Assembly (NCBI GenBank): GCA_020849095.1
Contig: JADLGX010000239.1
Coordinates: forward strand, 1 to 34,745
Direction: 5' to 3'
Length of the DNA: 34,745 nucleotides
Source of the DNA: Candidatus Eiseniibacteriota bacterium
GTDB lineage: Bacteria; Eisenbacteria; RBG-16-71-46
Shown here: one piece after another, positions 7,429 through 16,083 of the stretch
Layout: each line of letters starts with the position of its first letter
Position numbering within the stretch: position 1 is the first letter of the stretch
Made by a program: the position numbers and the translations under genes
The notes under the pieces: model-generated
The model's database searches: none
Seen by the model: the letters and a program-made list of their open reading frames with translations, nothing else
Told to the model about the DNA's origin: nothing

Positions 7429-7936
7429 CCTCGAACGCCATCAGCGCCTCGACACGGGCGGGTGCGAGCTTCGCGCGCCCGCCCAGTCCCACCAGTTCCA
7501 CCGGAAACAGCGCGGCGCTCACTCGAGCCCCCAGCTGCTCGACCAGCCCGATGGTCGCCGCGGCCGTGCCGCCCGTGGCGAGCAGGTCGTCCACGACGAC
7601 CACTTCCCAGCCGCGCTTGAGGGCGTCGGCATGCAGCTCGAGCGTGTCCTCGCCGTACTCGAGCGAATAGACCTGGCGCACCGTCTTGCCCGGCAGCTTG
7701 CCGAACTTGCGCGCCGGGACGAACGGCACGTTCCACAGCTGCGCGAGCGGCGCGCCGAAGATGAAGCCGCGCGATTCGATCGCCACGACGGCGTCCGGCT
7801 TGCCGACGCGCGCCGCCAGCTGGCGCACCGACTCCGCGAACGCCGCGGGATCTCCGATGAGCGGCGTGATGTCCTTGAAGAGGATGCCCTTGCGTGGGAA
7901 GTCCGGAACGTCGCGGATGTACGAGCGCAGGTCCAT
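7418..7936 (-). CDS. apt: Adenine phosphoribosyltransferase
   Basis: The 172-residue enzyme makes AMP from adenine and PRPP in purine salvage. The type I PRTase PRPP-binding motif VVVVDDLLATGGTAAA is complete, and the family N-terminus (RDVPDFPRKGILFKDITPLIGD) and the AIESRGFIFG segment are characteristic of Apt. The length equals the usual family length. The ATG at 7936 lies nine bases after the sigma-factor stop codon and has AGGAG upstream, so it is probably the last gene of the acyP-sigma-apt unit. Its 3' end overlaps the convergent thioredoxin-TPR gene by 11 bases. Confidence 0.96.
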   Translation of the reverse strand: MDLRSYIRDVPDFPRKGILFKDITPLIGDPAAFAESVRQLAARVGKPDAVVAIESRGFIFGAPLAQLWNVPFVPARKFGKLPGKTVRQVYSLEYGEDTLELHADALKRGWEVVVVDDLLATGGTAAATIGLVEQLGARVSAALFPVELVGLGGRAKLAPARVEALMAFEVRE

Positions 7937-7945
7937 TGGCGGCTC

Positions 7946-9046
7946 CTAGTGAACGGTCGTGCCCGTGCTGCGGTCCATGTCGGCGAGGTCGATGGCCTCG
8001 CGCAACTTCTGCAACGCCCGCGCCTCGATCTGGCGCACGCGCTCGCGCGAGATGCCGAAGTGATCTCCGGTCTCCTGCAGCGACCGCGCGTCGCCGTCGT
8101 AGAAGCCGTAGCGGATGCGGATGACCTGCTCCTCACGCTGGCCGAGCGAGCGCAGCAGGCGGTCGATCTTTTCGTGCTCCAGCTGCAGCTCGACGAGGCG
8201 CTCGACGGAGGCCGGCGCCTGCCCCAGTTGCTCGGCGGACAGCTCCTCGAACGCGTCCACGCCCTCGCTGTTGTCGAGCGACTGCATGCCCGCCACCAGC
8301 GCGCGCAGGCGTTCGGCGCGCGGCATGCTGATGTCGAGTTCGTGCGCGATCTCCTCGAGCATCGGCTCGCGGCCGAGCCGGCCCGACAGTTGGCGCATCA
8401 CGATCACGAAGCGGTTGATCTGGCGGAACATCTGCACCGGAATGCGCACGGAACGCGACTGCTCAGCCAGCCCGCGCAGGATGCTCTGGCGGATCCAGAT
8501 CGAGGCGTAGGTCGAAAAGCGCAATCCGCGCTCGGGCTCGAAGCCGTCCACCGCGTGGATGAGCCCGATGTTGCCCTCCTCGATCAGATCGAGAAAAGCC
8601 AGGCCGCGGTTGCGGTACTGCCGCGCGAGATGAACGACCAGCCGGAGATTGGCGAGGATCAGCTGCTTGCGCGCGAGTTCGTCACCGCCGCGCGAGCGCA
8701 CCGAGAGCGCGAGAGTCTCGGCATGCGCGAGCAGCTTCACGCGGCCGATCTGGTCCAGGTAGATGTCGAGCAGGTCGCGTTCGGCCTCACCGGCGAACTG
8801 ACGCCGCTCGATGCGTCCCGGCGCCGCCTCTTCGCTCTCTTCGTCCGGCATGCGGATGCCGAGCGAAGCCAGCGAGGCGCGGAAGGACTCGAACTGCGCC
8901 TGGTCGAAGGCCTCGTCGAGCAGCAGCGACTCGTATTCCCTGCTCGTCAGCTCGCCGCGCGCGACGGCTTCCTGGCGCGCGGAAGCGAGCCGCGAGCGGA
9001 ACGGGACGAGGACGGGTCCTTCCATGATTTCCTTCGTCATGATCAT
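7946..9046 (-). CDS. Sigma-70 family RNA polymerase sigma factor, RpoS-like
   Basis: This 366-residue protein has sigma regions 1.2 to 4.2. Region 2 reads [23 protein letters not shown] then [17 protein letters not shown], closer to RpoS (DLIEEGN, PERG) than to RpoD (DLIQEGN). Region 4.2 ends with [22 protein letters not shown]. The N-terminus (about 20-70: [28 protein letters not shown]) recalls the 1.1 region of group 1 factors. At the position of E. coli RpoD Thr440, which contacts the -10, there is Leu, while the neighbouring Gln is kept. The surE neighbourhood is the classic context of rpoS, so a group 2 stationary or stress sigma factor is my preferred reading, with a primary factor as the alternative. 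The ATG at 9046 overlaps the acyP stop as ATGA; an ATG two codons on is equally possible. Confidence 0.88.
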   Translation of the reverse strand: MIMTKEIMEGPVLVPFRSRLASARQEAVARGELTSREYESLLLDEAFDQAQFESFRASLASLGIRMPDEESEEAAPGRIERRQFAGEAERDLLDIYLDQIGRVKLLAHAETLALSVRSRGGDELARKQLILANLRLVVHLARQYRNRGLAFLDLIEEGNIGLIHAVDGFEPERGLRFSTYASIWIRQSILRGLAEQSRSVRIPVQMFRQINRFVIVMRQLSGRLGREPMLEEIAHELDISMPRAERLRALVAGMQSLDNSEGVDAFEELSAEQLGQAPASVERLVELQLEHEKIDRLLRSLGQREEQVIRIRYGFYDGDARSLQETGDHFGISRERVRQIEARALQKLREAIDLADMDRSTGTTVH

Positions 9047-9315
9047 CCGACGATCGAGAAGCCGGCGTAACGGGCCGGGCCCTCGCTCCATGATTCATCG
9101 ATGGGTTCGACACGCGCGCTCACGGGACCGCTGCGCACGTCCTCGGCGAATGCCACGAGCACCTCGGCATCGCCCTCGGCGTTGATTTCCACGGTGCCGT
9201 CCGCGGCGTTGCGCACCGTGCCGGTGACGCCGTGACGTCCGGCGCACTGGTGCACGAACCAACGCATGCCCACACCCTGCACGCGGCCTCCGAGCCGCAT
9301 CTGAAGTCGACGCAT
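9043..9315 (-). CDS. acyP: Acylphosphatase
   Basis: The 90-residue protein has the family length and both signatures: [14 protein letters not shown] (phosphate-binding loop and catalytic Arg) near residues 10-23 and [13 protein letters not shown] near 32-44, where the Asn is the catalytic residue. It hydrolyses acyl phosphates such as acetyl phosphate and 1,3-bisphosphoglycerate in the cytoplasm. The Trp normally found in GWVRN is Thr here. No Shine-Dalgarno sequence precedes the ATG at 9315, but a CATCCT box ends six bases before it with TTGCCT 18 bases further upstream. Its stop codon overlaps the sigma-factor start (ATGA). Confidence 0.93.
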   Translation of the reverse strand: MRRLQMRLGGRVQGVGMRWFVHQCAGRHGVTGTVRNAADGTVEINAEGDAEVLVAFAEDVRSGPVSARVEPIDESWSEGPARYAGFSIVG

Positions 9316-9321
9316 GGGCGC

Positions 9322-9351
9322 AGGATGGACTTTGCGCACGTCGCGAGGCAA
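9322..9351 (-). promoter_or_regulatory. Possible promoter of acyP-sigma-apt
   Basis: On the minus strand TTGCCT (9351-9346) is separated by 18 bases from CATCCT (9327-9322), which ends six bases before the acyP ATG. The -10 lacks the initial T, so this is a weak match. It lies downstream of the tRNA-Pro(CGG) terminator, where a new promoter would be needed. Confidence 0.35.
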
Positions 9352-9376
9352 GCCGGGGAGTGAGAACCGACAAGGA

Positions 9377-9406
9377 AGCGGACCCGCTCGCGAGAGCGGG
9401 TCCGCT
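9377..9406 (-). terminator. Terminator hairpin after tRNA-Pro(CGG)
   Basis: A perfect 13-bp stem, AGCGGACCCGCTC / GAGCGGGTCCGCT, with a four-base loop starts seven bases after the tRNA 3' end. On the minus strand it is followed by TTCCTTGTC, a weak T-rich stretch. Position and stem strength indicate transcription termination for the tRNA. Confidence 0.75.
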
Positions 9407-9412
9407 CGAAGA

Positions 9413-9489
<77 letters not shown>

Positions 9490-9552
9490 ACAGGAGAGCT
9501 ATTTGGTGGCCGCGCGGTCCGGCGGGTCCGGGAGGGCCCGTCGATTGCAGTG

Positions 9553-9619
9553 CAGGCACGAACCCCGGTCGGATTCCCTCATCGCGAGCTGGGCGGATGC
9601 GGGAACCGGTGTGTGCCTG
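9553..9619 (-). other. Structured leader element upstream of tRNA-Pro(CGG)
   Basis: Four nested helices can be drawn within 67 bases: 9553-9559 with 9613-9619 (CAGGCAC/GTGCCTG), 9565-9568 with 9606-9609 (CCGG), 9574-9578 with 9601-9605 (TTCCC/GGGAA) and 9580-9583 with 9596-9599 (CATC/GATG). The element would begin about a dozen bases after the predicted start of transcription of the tRNA and ends 63 bases before the mature tRNA. It is not itself a tRNA. It could be a processing or leader structure, or a small RNA; function is unknown. Confidence 0.4.
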
Positions 9620-9637
9620 ACCGTTGCGGCGGCGAGG

Positions 9638-9667
9638 AAGCTAGCACACGGTTGGAAGTCCTGCCAA
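9638..9667 (-). promoter_or_regulatory. Promoter of tRNA-Pro(CGG)
   Basis: On the minus strand TTGGCA (9667-9662) is followed after 18 bases by TAGCTT (9643-9638). The -10 is identical to those before tRNA-Gly and pgeF. It lies just after the surE stop codon and about 150 bases before the tRNA. Confidence 0.7.
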
Positions 9668-9680
9668 GCCACGGCCCGAA

Positions 9681-10427
9681 TCAGAGCGACAGAGCCCAGC
9701 TCGCCATGGTGGTGATGGACGCATGATCGGTGAGATTGAGGTGCATGGGGGTCACCGAGACGTGACCGGAATGCACCGCGTGATAGTCGGTGCCCGGCTC
9801 CGGCCGCCAGATCGGGTCTTCTCCCCCGATCCAGTAGTACTCGCGGCCGCGCGGGTCCACCTTCTTGACCAGCGTGTCCTCGTAGACCCTCGTTCCCAGC
9901 CGCGTGAGTTCCACTCCGGCGAGGTCGGCCATGGCCCGAAAGGGGAAGTTCACGTTGAGCAGCATGCGTTCCGGCATTCCCTGCGAGAGCACCTGGCGCA
10001 GCAGCCGGGCCACGAGCATCGCGGGCTCGGCGAAGTCGCTGGCCTGGCGCGTCACCAGCGAAGCCGCGATGGCGGGCACGCCCTGCAGCGCTCCCTCGAT
10101 CGCGGCGGCGACCGTCCCGGAGTAGAAAACGTCCTCGCCCATGTTGGGGCCATGGTTGATGCCGCTCACGACGAGATCCGGGCGTTCCACCATCTTGCCG
10201 TGGAAGGCCACCAGCACGCAGTCGGTCGGCGTGCCGTCGACGCTGTAGACATCCTCGCCCAGCGCGTGAATGCGCAGCGGGCGGTGCAGCGTCAGCGCCT
10301 GCGACGTGGCGCTCTGGTTGCGGTCGGGCGCGATGATCGTGACGCGGCCGAACGGAGTCAACTGCTGCTTGAGCTGCATCAGCGCCGGCGAGGCGATGCC
10401 GTCGTCATTGGTGACCAGGATGTGCAT
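9681..10427 (-). CDS. surE: 5'/3'-nucleotidase SurE
   Basis: The 248-residue protein is a metal-dependent nucleoside monophosphate phosphatase of the SurE family, linked to stationary-phase survival. It begins MHILVTNDDGI, with the metal-binding DD at residues 8-9. It has PDRNQSATSQALT and the GINHGPNMGEDVFYSGTVAAA signature, which includes the third metal ligand (Asn) and the catalytic region. The ATG at 10427 lies 10 bases after the stop of the upstream glycosyltransferase gene and has GAAAGG as ribosome-binding site. It is likely cotranscribed with tRNA-Pro(GGG) and the glycosyltransferase. The sigma-factor gene four loci downstream recalls the surE-rpoS neighbourhood of proteobacteria. 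Confidence 0.97.
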   Translation of the reverse strand: MHILVTNDDGIASPALMQLKQQLTPFGRVTIIAPDRNQSATSQALTLHRPLRIHALGEDVYSVDGTPTDCVLVAFHGKMVERPDLVVSGINHGPNMGEDVFYSGTVAAAIEGALQGVPAIAASLVTRQASDFAEPAMLVARLLRQVLSQGMPERMLLNVNFPFRAMADLAGVELTRLGTRVYEDTLVKKVDPRGREYYWIGGEDPIWRPEPGTDYHAVHSGHVSVTPMHLNLTDHASITTMASWALSL

Positions 10428-10437
10428 GAATGCCTTT

Positions 10438-11112
10438 CTAGCGGGGCCGCGGCTCGAACGTGAGCCGCAGCATCATGCCCACGATGCGCGGAACGTCGCG
10501 CGTCGGGGACAGGTGACTCTGCTCGTCACCGTAGACGGTGGGAATCTCCACTTCGGCGACGCGAAACCCGAGCCGGGCCGCGCGCACGGCCCGTTCCGTT
10601 TCGACTTCGTAGCGGCTGGCACGGACCGGCGTGGCCCGGATGAGTTCCCGCCGGTAGAGGCGGTACCCGCACTGACTGTCGCTGATGCGCTGTCCGGCAA
10701 TGAGCGAGCACCAGGAGCTGCTGAAACGGTTCGCGAACCGGCGCAGGGGCGGCATGTCCGGAGTGATCACGCGCGTGCCCAGCACCAGATCGGCGCCCGC
10801 CTCCGCCGCGGCCGCGAAGGCGGGAAAACAGTGCGGCGGATGCTGGCCGTCGGCATCGAGCGTCACGATGGCATCGAAGTCCCTCAGCAGCTCGAACCCG
10901 GCGAGCAGGGCGTGCCCCTTGCCGCGGTTGGCCGCGAAAGAATGCACACGCACGCCGAACTGGCGGGCGACCTCGGCGGTGGCGTCACGGGACCCATCGT
11001 CGACGACGAGCACGTGCGGCGGGTCCGGCAGGGCTGCGAGGCTCAACAGCACCTCACCGAGATGGGCCGCGGCCTGATATGCGGGCACCAATGCCGCGAC
11101 GCGCAGGCTCAC
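10438..11112 (-). CDS. Family 2 glycosyltransferase (dolichol-phosphate sugar synthase-like)
   Basis: The 224-residue protein is a single GT-A domain. The N-terminus is VAALVPAYQAAAHLGEV; the nucleotide-sugar site is VLVVDDGSRDATAEVA, then NRGKGHALLAGFE, and the metal-binding motif is VTLDADGQHPP. The C-terminal SDSQCGYRLYRRELI and YEVETE segments are typical of DPM1/DPG synthase-like enzymes that transfer a sugar to a polyprenyl phosphate. No membrane anchor is visible. The start is set at GTG 11112, the only initiation codon placed just before the conserved core; an upstream reading would run back through tRNA-Pro(GGG). The ribosome-binding site is poor. It sits between tRNA-Pro(GGG) and surE and is probably transcribed with them. 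Acceptor and sugar are unknown. Confidence 0.88.
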   Translation of the reverse strand: MSLRVAALVPAYQAAAHLGEVLLSLAALPDPPHVLVVDDGSRDATAEVARQFGVRVHSFAANRGKGHALLAGFELLRDFDAIVTLDADGQHPPHCFPAFAAAAEAGADLVLGTRVITPDMPPLRRFANRFSSSWCSLIAGQRISDSQCGYRLYRRELIRATPVRASRYEVETERAVRAARLGFRVAEVEIPTVYGDEQSHLSPTRDVPRIVGMMLRLTFEPRPR

Positions 11113-11175
11113 GCGATACCCGGACGGATGGAGGACGCGAGAACGGCGAGCATGCGGAAAGCCGAAAAGGAAGAA

Positions 11176-11252
<77 letters not shown>

Positions 11253-11282
11253 ACCGGATACCGCAATCAAATGCGGGGCCGC

Positions 11283-11311
11283 AATGTAGCCTGCGCGGGC
11301 GGGATTCGCAA
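11283..11311 (-). promoter_or_regulatory. Promoter of tRNA-Pro(GGG)
   Basis: On the minus strand TTGCGA (11311-11306) is followed after 17 bases by TACATT (11288-11283). It lies between the histidine-kinase stop codon (11324) and the tRNA, whose 5' end is 30 bases downstream of the -10. It probably also drives the glycosyltransferase and surE. Confidence 0.65.
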
Positions 11312-11323
11312 GGCGGCCGCCGC

Positions 11324-14300
11324 TCAGGTTCGTGCCCCCTGCGAAACGAGCGCCCGGCGCACGGCCGCGCCGAGTGACTCCATGTCGAACGGCTTGGCCA
11401 GATACGGAAGTCCGTCCGCCGTCAGCAGGGCGAGCGTCCCGGCATCGTGGGTGTATCCCGACACGAAGAGCACCGGCACGCCCGGACGCTGCTCGCGGAA
11501 AATCGCTGCGAACACCGGTCCGCTCGTCCCGCGCATCACCACGTCGGAGAGCAGGAGGTCGATTCGGCCCGGGTGAGTGGAAAGAAACGCGAGCGCCTCC
11601 TCCCCGCCCGGCGCCGAGTGCACCTGGTATCCAAGACGCTGCAGCATCGCCACCGTGATCGGCCGCACCATCTCGTCGTCCTCGACGACCAGAACGACTT
11701 CTCCGCGCCCAAGCGGCCGCTGCGGAGCGTCCTCGTCGTCGTCCACGCGGGAGGACACGCGAGGCAACAGGATGCGGAACATCGCACCTTCGCCCGGCCG
11801 GCTCTCCACCCACACGTGACCGCCGCTCTGGCGGACGATGCCGTACACCGTCGCAAGGCCGAGCCCGGTTCCCTTGCCCGTCTCCTTCGTCGTGAAGAAG
11901 GGCTCGAAGATGCGCGGGATCACCGACGGCTCGATTCCCTCACCGTTGTCGCTCACCGAGAGCAGCACGTAGGCTCCGGGCGCCACCTCGGGCTGGCGCG
12001 CGCAGAAGGACGGCGTGGCATCGAAGTTCTCCAGCTCGAGCGTGAGCCGTCCGCCCTCCGGCATCGCGTCGCGCGCGTTGACGACGAGATTGAGCAGAAC
12101 CTGCTCGATTTGCACGGGGTCGGCCTTCACGCTTCCGAGGTTGCCGTGCAGGCGCATGACGATCTCGACATCCTCGCCGATGAGCCGGCGGATCATCTTC
12201 TCCGTGTCGGTGAGCACGCGCCCCAGGTCGAGCACACGGAGCTCGAGCACCTGCTGGCGGCTGAAGGCCAGCATTTGCCGGGTCAGCGCTGCCGCACGTT
12301 CGGCGGCCCTTCCGATCTGCTCGAGCGCGGCCGAGTCGGCGGCATTCCGGTCCTTGCCGGCCTGAAGGATCTGGGTGTAGCCCTGGATGACCGTGAGCAG
12401 ATTATTGAAGTCGTGTGCCACGCCGCCCGCCAGCCGGCCGATCGTCTCCATCTTCTGGGACTGGAGAAGCTGCATCTGCGTCTGGCGAAGGGACTCGGCC
12501 GTCTCGCGCTGGCTCGTGAGGTCGATGACCGCGGCAAGCGAGCGCTCCCCCGAGGAGCCGACCGGAACGCGACCCACGAGGACGCCGACCGCGGTTCCAT
12601 CGGCCCGCCGGAAATCCGTTTCGAACGGCGTGCGGCCCTCGCACGGCATGAGTCCACCGCCGACGGCGACACACCCGCAGAAACCATCCCAATGCAACGC
12701 CCGGTCCCCGAGCGCCGTCCGATCGAGCCGGAGAATCCGCAGGAACTCCGCGTTGGCGTCCACGAGACGATTCTCGTGGTCGAGTACGGCAATGCCGACC
12801 GGGCCGGTCTCGAACAGCGCGTTGAGCGTCGCCTCCAGCTCGCGCCTGGCACGGCGTTCGGCGATCGATTCGAGGGCCATTCCCACGTCGCGAAGGATGC
12901 CCGTGAGTAGGGTGACCGTCTCGGAGTCGAAGACGTGGGGTTCGTTGGTGAAGACCTGGACCACTCCCCAGACCCGGCCCGCCACCACGATGGGCATCGC
13001 GCCCGACGCCTGCAGGCCCATGAGGGCGCAGCCGCGCTCCCACTCGGCGGCTCCCAGCGCGGAATGATCCTGGCGGATCGCGTCGCGCCCCGTGGCGAAC
13101 GCCTCTTCGACGAGGTCCAACGGCAGGTCGCTGCACGCCCAGTGCCCACCCTCGCGGGCCCGGCACGCCGACCACTCCGGCCCCTCCGCTCCGCGTGAGG
13201 CGACCGCGGCGACCACGACGGTGCCGGAGGAGACCGCGATCGCGAGCGCCTGGTCCACCAGCCTCGCCTCGTCCTCCTCGCGCATGATGACCGCGCCGAT
13301 GGCCGCCGCGGCGCGCAACTGCTGGTTCACCCGCAGCAGCCGGCGTTCCGCGGTCACGCGCGCCTCGATATCCCGCACGAGCGCGACCGTGACGGGCTGC
13401 CCATCCTCGACGTCGGCCAGCCGGGCGGAAACCTCGACCGTGGTCCGCCCTCCGCCGGCGGTCCGGTGCACCGCCTGGGAGAGCCCGTCCGCCGGTCGGA
13501 CCGCCGTGGTGCCCGGCGCGCCAGGCGCCGCGGGCTGAACTTCGAGATCGCGCCCGAGATTTCGTCCGATCAGCGCCCCGGGGGCGACACCGTAGAACTC
13601 CTCCGCGCGGGTGTTGTTCCGCAGGATGTCGCCCCGTTCATCCACGAACAAGATGGCGTCGTTCGCGTGCTCGAGCAGCAGGCTGAACCGCGCGCGTCCG
13701 CGCTCGAGCGCGGCTTCGACGGCCCGCCGACGCCCCCAGCTGATCGCGAACACGAGGCTCGTCAGCGCTCCGAGCAGCAGGAACGTGATCACACGCTGCA
13801 CCTGGAGCGCCGCACGCGCTTCGGCCATCGCCGCCGACTGGCTCACATTCATGACGAGGCGCCAGTTCGAGCGGGCGATCGCCTGATCGAGGCGGAACTG
13901 CTGCGAGGAAACCGGGCCCGCGACTCCCGATGCCGCAGGTAGCGCACCGAGCAGCAGCCGAGTTCCGGCGTCGGACCTCTCGACCAGCGCGACCTGGGCG
14001 CCCGGCAGGGTCAATGCGGCGGGCGCGAGAAGAGTCAGGAGCCATTGACCGGGGTCCTGTTCCGCCGCCACGAACCCCGCGTCGGCGTCTGCGGGAACGA
14101 CGAAGTAGATGCCGTTTCCACGCTCCGGGTCGTGCACGTGGACGAGGCGGTCCCGGCGCCACGCTTGGCCCAGGGGAATCGCGCTTCGGGCCGCCGCGCT
14201 GAGCGCGTCCCTCGGCGGTCCCGCCGCGAGCACGCGGTACGCGTCATCGAGCACGTAGACTTGCCTCATCCCCTGAAGCTGCGCGAAGTCGCCGAGGATC

Positions 14301-14608
14301 TTCGGAAACTCGGGATCCGGTACCCGCGCCGGATGCGGACTCGTCAGCGCGAGGGTCGTGGGGAACCCCGCAATCGTATGGGCGTCGGCGAAGCCGTCGG
14401 TGATCCAGCGGTCGATCGCGGTCCGGCGGGCATCGAGCAGCCGGCGCATGTCGCCGAGCACGCGCGTGGATTCGGCCCCGAGCACGCGCGGGACCACGAC
14501 GCCCTCGAACACGGCGGCGCCGAGCGCCAGGACGATCGCGAGGGAACCCAGATAGGCCGCGATCATGTTGCGCATCGGCTGCGGCCACGAACGCGAGCCT
14601 ATGGGCAC
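11324..14608 (-). CDS. Membrane hybrid sensor histidine kinase (PAS-GAF-PAS-HisKA-HATPase-REC)
   Basis: This 1094-residue sensor has a transmembrane helix at about 14-38, an extracytoplasmic sensor region at about 39-270 (CACHE-like by size and position) and a second helix at about 272-291. Then come PAS (about 305-420), GAF (about 435-580), and a second PAS (about 590-700). HisKA carries GGVAHDFNNLL with phospho-accepting His732; HATPase has N-box LVVNARD, DNGEG at 887-891 and GTGLGL at 913-918; REC (970-1090) has acidic pair 977-978, phospho-accepting Asp1022 and Lys1072. All catalytic residues are present. Start GTG 14608 has GGAGG five bases upstream. The second PAS has a Cys-containing insertion (C644, C646, C656). 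The gene ends the der-plsY-gpsA-merR run. Signal and output are unknown; a receiver but no DNA-binding domain is attached. Confidence 0.93.
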   Translation of the reverse strand: MPIGSRSWPQPMRNMIAAYLGSLAIVLALGAAVFEGVVVPRVLGAESTRVLGDMRRLLDARRTAIDRWITDGFADAHTIAGFPTTLALTSPHPARVPDPEFPKILGDFAQLQGMRQVYVLDDAYRVLAAGPPRDALSAAARSAIPLGQAWRRDRLVHVHDPERGNGIYFVVPADADAGFVAAEQDPGQWLLTLLAPAALTLPGAQVALVERSDAGTRLLLGALPAASGVAGPVSSQQFRLDQAIARSNWRLVMNVSQSAAMAEARAALQVQRVITFLLLGALTSLVFAISWGRRRAVEAALERGRARFSLLLEHANDAILFVDERGDILRNNTRAEEFYGVAPGALIGRNLGRDLEVQPAAPGAPGTTAVRPADGLSQAVHRTAGGGRTTVEVSARLADVEDGQPVTVALVRDIEARVTAERRLLRVNQQLRAAAAIGAVIMREEDEARLVDQALAIAVSSGTVVVAAVASRGAEGPEWSACRAREGGHWACSDLPLDLVEEAFATGRDAIRQDHSALGAAEWERGCALMGLQASGAMPIVVAGRVWGVVQVFTNEPHVFDSETVTLLTGILRDVGMALESIAERRARRELEATLNALFETGPVGIAVLDHENRLVDANAEFLRILRLDRTALGDRALHWDGFCGCVAVGGGLMPCEGRTPFETDFRRADGTAVGVLVGRVPVGSSGERSLAAVIDLTSQRETAESLRQTQMQLLQSQKMETIGRLAGGVAHDFNNLLTVIQGYTQILQAGKDRNAADSAALEQIGRAAERAAALTRQMLAFSRQQVLELRVLDLGRVLTDTEKMIRRLIGEDVEIVMRLHGNLGSVKADPVQIEQVLLNLVVNARDAMPEGGRLTLELENFDATPSFCARQPEVAPGAYVLLSVSDNGEGIEPSVIPRIFEPFFTTKETGKGTGLGLATVYGIVRQSGGHVWVESRPGEGAMFRILLPRVSSRVDDDEDAPQRPLGRGEVVLVVEDDEMVRPITVAMLQRLGYQVHSAPGGEEALAFLSTHPGRIDLLLSDVVMRGTSGPVFAAIFREQRPGVPVLFVSGYTHDAGTLALLTADGLPYLAKPFDMESLGAAVRRALVSQGART

Positions 14609-14646
14609 GACGGCCTCCGGGGAATCGTCGGGTTTCTAACCGGGGA

Positions 14647-15069
14647 TCAACGCCCGGACGACTGCTCCACTTCGCTCTCGCGGCGCTCCGCCGCGGACGT
14701 CCGGCGCAGGCGCGCGACCACGTCGCGCAACCCCTCGCGCACCTCGAACAGCAGCATCTTGCGCTCGGCCTGGTCGAAGCCCAGCTCGACCTGGGGCGAG
14801 TCGTCCCGCCGCTCGGCCAGCAGCGTGCGCTTGGCGCCGGCGATGGTGAAACGCTTGTCGTAGAGCAGTACCTTGATGCGCAGCAGCAGCTTCACTTCGT
14901 CGGGCCGGTACATGCGGTTGCCGGCGCGGTTCTTCTTGGGACGCAGCATGCTGAACTGCGTTTCCCAGTAGCGAAGCACGTGCGGCTTCACGTCCAGCAT
15001 TTCGCTCACTTCACTGATCGAGCGGTAGAGCTTGCTGTCCGTCTCGGCTGCCGTCTTGCGGATCGCCAA
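14647..15069 (-). CDS. MerR family transcriptional regulator
   Basis: The 140-residue protein has a MerR-type winged helix at residues 14-85. It begins LYRSISEVSEMLDVKPHVLRYWETQFSML, and then has the wing with RMYRPDEVKLLLRIKVLLYDKRFTIAGAKRTL. The C-terminal part is a short charged helix (QAERKMLLFEVREGLRDVVARLRR) suited to dimerisation. No effector domain or Cys-rich metal site is visible. The start is TTG at 15069, three bases after the gpsA stop, with AAGGAG upstream. Short MerR proteins of this type often follow plsY-gpsA in other bacteria, so this is likely an ordinary operon member. Its target is unknown. Confidence 0.88.
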   Translation of the reverse strand: MAIRKTAAETDSKLYRSISEVSEMLDVKPHVLRYWETQFSMLRPKKNRAGNRMYRPDEVKLLLRIKVLLYDKRFTIAGAKRTLLAERRDDSPQVELGFDQAERKMLLFEVREGLRDVVARLRRTSAAERRESEVEQSSGR

Positions 15070-15072
15070 GGG

Positions 15073-16083
15073 TCACTCCTTCCGGCGCGCGTCCTCGCTC
15101 TCGCTGCGAAGATCACGCGTCATCAACGTCCGGATCGCTTCGCGAGGGTCCCGGCCCTCGAGCGCGATCGCGCACACCTGTTCGGTGATCGGAAGCTCCA
15201 CGCCGCGCTCGCGTCCCAGGTCGCGGGCCGCGCGCGCGGTGTTCACGCCCTCGGCCACCATGACCATCCCGCCGAGGACCTGTTCCAGCGTTTCACCTTT
15301 GCCCAGCCGCTCACCCACGTGCCGGTTGCGGCTGTGGCGGCTCATCGCCGTGGCGATGAGGTCGCCCATCCCGGTCAAGCCGGAGAATGTCTCGCGCCGG
15401 CCACCCATGGCCATGCCGAGCCGGCTGATCTCGGCGAGCCCGCGGGTGAGAAGCGCGCCCTTCGTGTTGTCACCGTAACCCAGCCCGTCGCAGACTCCGG
15501 CGGCGATCGCCATCACGTTCTTCAGCGCTCCGCCGTACTCGCAGCCCACCACGTCGTCGTTCGTGTACACCCTCAACCGCGGCGTGGCGCACAGCACCTG
15601 CACCTCGCGGGCGCGGCCCTCGTCGGCGCACGCCGCCACGATGCTGGTGGGAATGCCCACCGCCACTTCCTCGGCGTGGCTCGGACCCGTGAAGGCGACC
15701 GGCGCCGGGTCCCCGAGCGCCTCGCCCAGGACTTCGGACATCCGCTTCAATGTGCCCAGCTCGAGGCCCTTGCTGGCGCAGACGGGCACCGCGTGGGAGC
15801 CCATCTCCCGAATCCGGGCGGCCACCGACCTCACGGCCTGGGAAGGCACCACATAGAAGTGGAAGTTCGTTCCGGAAAGCGCGGCTTCGAGTTCCGGCTG
15901 AACCTTAATGCTCTCCGGTATACGGATGCCAGCCAAAAACTTGGCGTTCTCCCGGGTGGCCGCGATCTCGGCCAGCTGCGGGCGATCGTTGCCCCAGATC
16001 CGCACGTCATGGCCGGCCCCGGCCAGGTGAATCGCGATCGTCGTCCCCCAGGAACCCGCGCCCAGCACCGCGACCACGCTCAT
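15073..16083 (-). CDS. gpsA: Glycerol-3-phosphate dehydrogenase [NAD(P)+]
   Basis: The 336-residue enzyme reduces dihydroxyacetone phosphate to sn-glycerol 3-phosphate, the backbone for phospholipids. The N-terminal dinucleotide-binding motif is VLGAGSWGTTIA. The catalytic Lys is in YGGALKNVMAIAAG, and NTKGALLTRGLAEI and SGLTGMGDLIATA are family signatures. Its ATG overlaps the plsY stop codon as ATGA, and plsY uses its product, so the pair form a phospholipid-precursor unit. The MerR-type gene follows three bases after its stop codon. Confidence 0.97.
   Translation of the reverse strand: MSVVAVLGAGSWGTTIAIHLAGAGHDVRIWGNDRPQLAEIAATRENAKFLAGIRIPESIKVQPELEAALSGTNFHFYVVPSQAVRSVAARIREMGSHAVPVCASKGLELGTLKRMSEVLGEALGDPAPVAFTGPSHAEEVAVGIPTSIVAACADEGRAREVQVLCATPRLRVYTNDDVVGCEYGGALKNVMAIAAGVCDGLGYGDNTKGALLTRGLAEISRLGMAMGGRRETFSGLTGMGDLIATAMSRHSRNRHVGERLGKGETLEQVLGGMVMVAEGVNTARAARDLGRERGVELPITEQVCAIALEGRDPREAIRTLMTRDLRSESEDARRKE

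Noticed and set aside
9503-9726. Small plus-strand frames upstream of tRNA-Pro(CGG) as a gene.
   Set aside because: No ribosome-binding site, Arg/Ala-rich composition and overlap with the tRNA, its promoter and the structured element.
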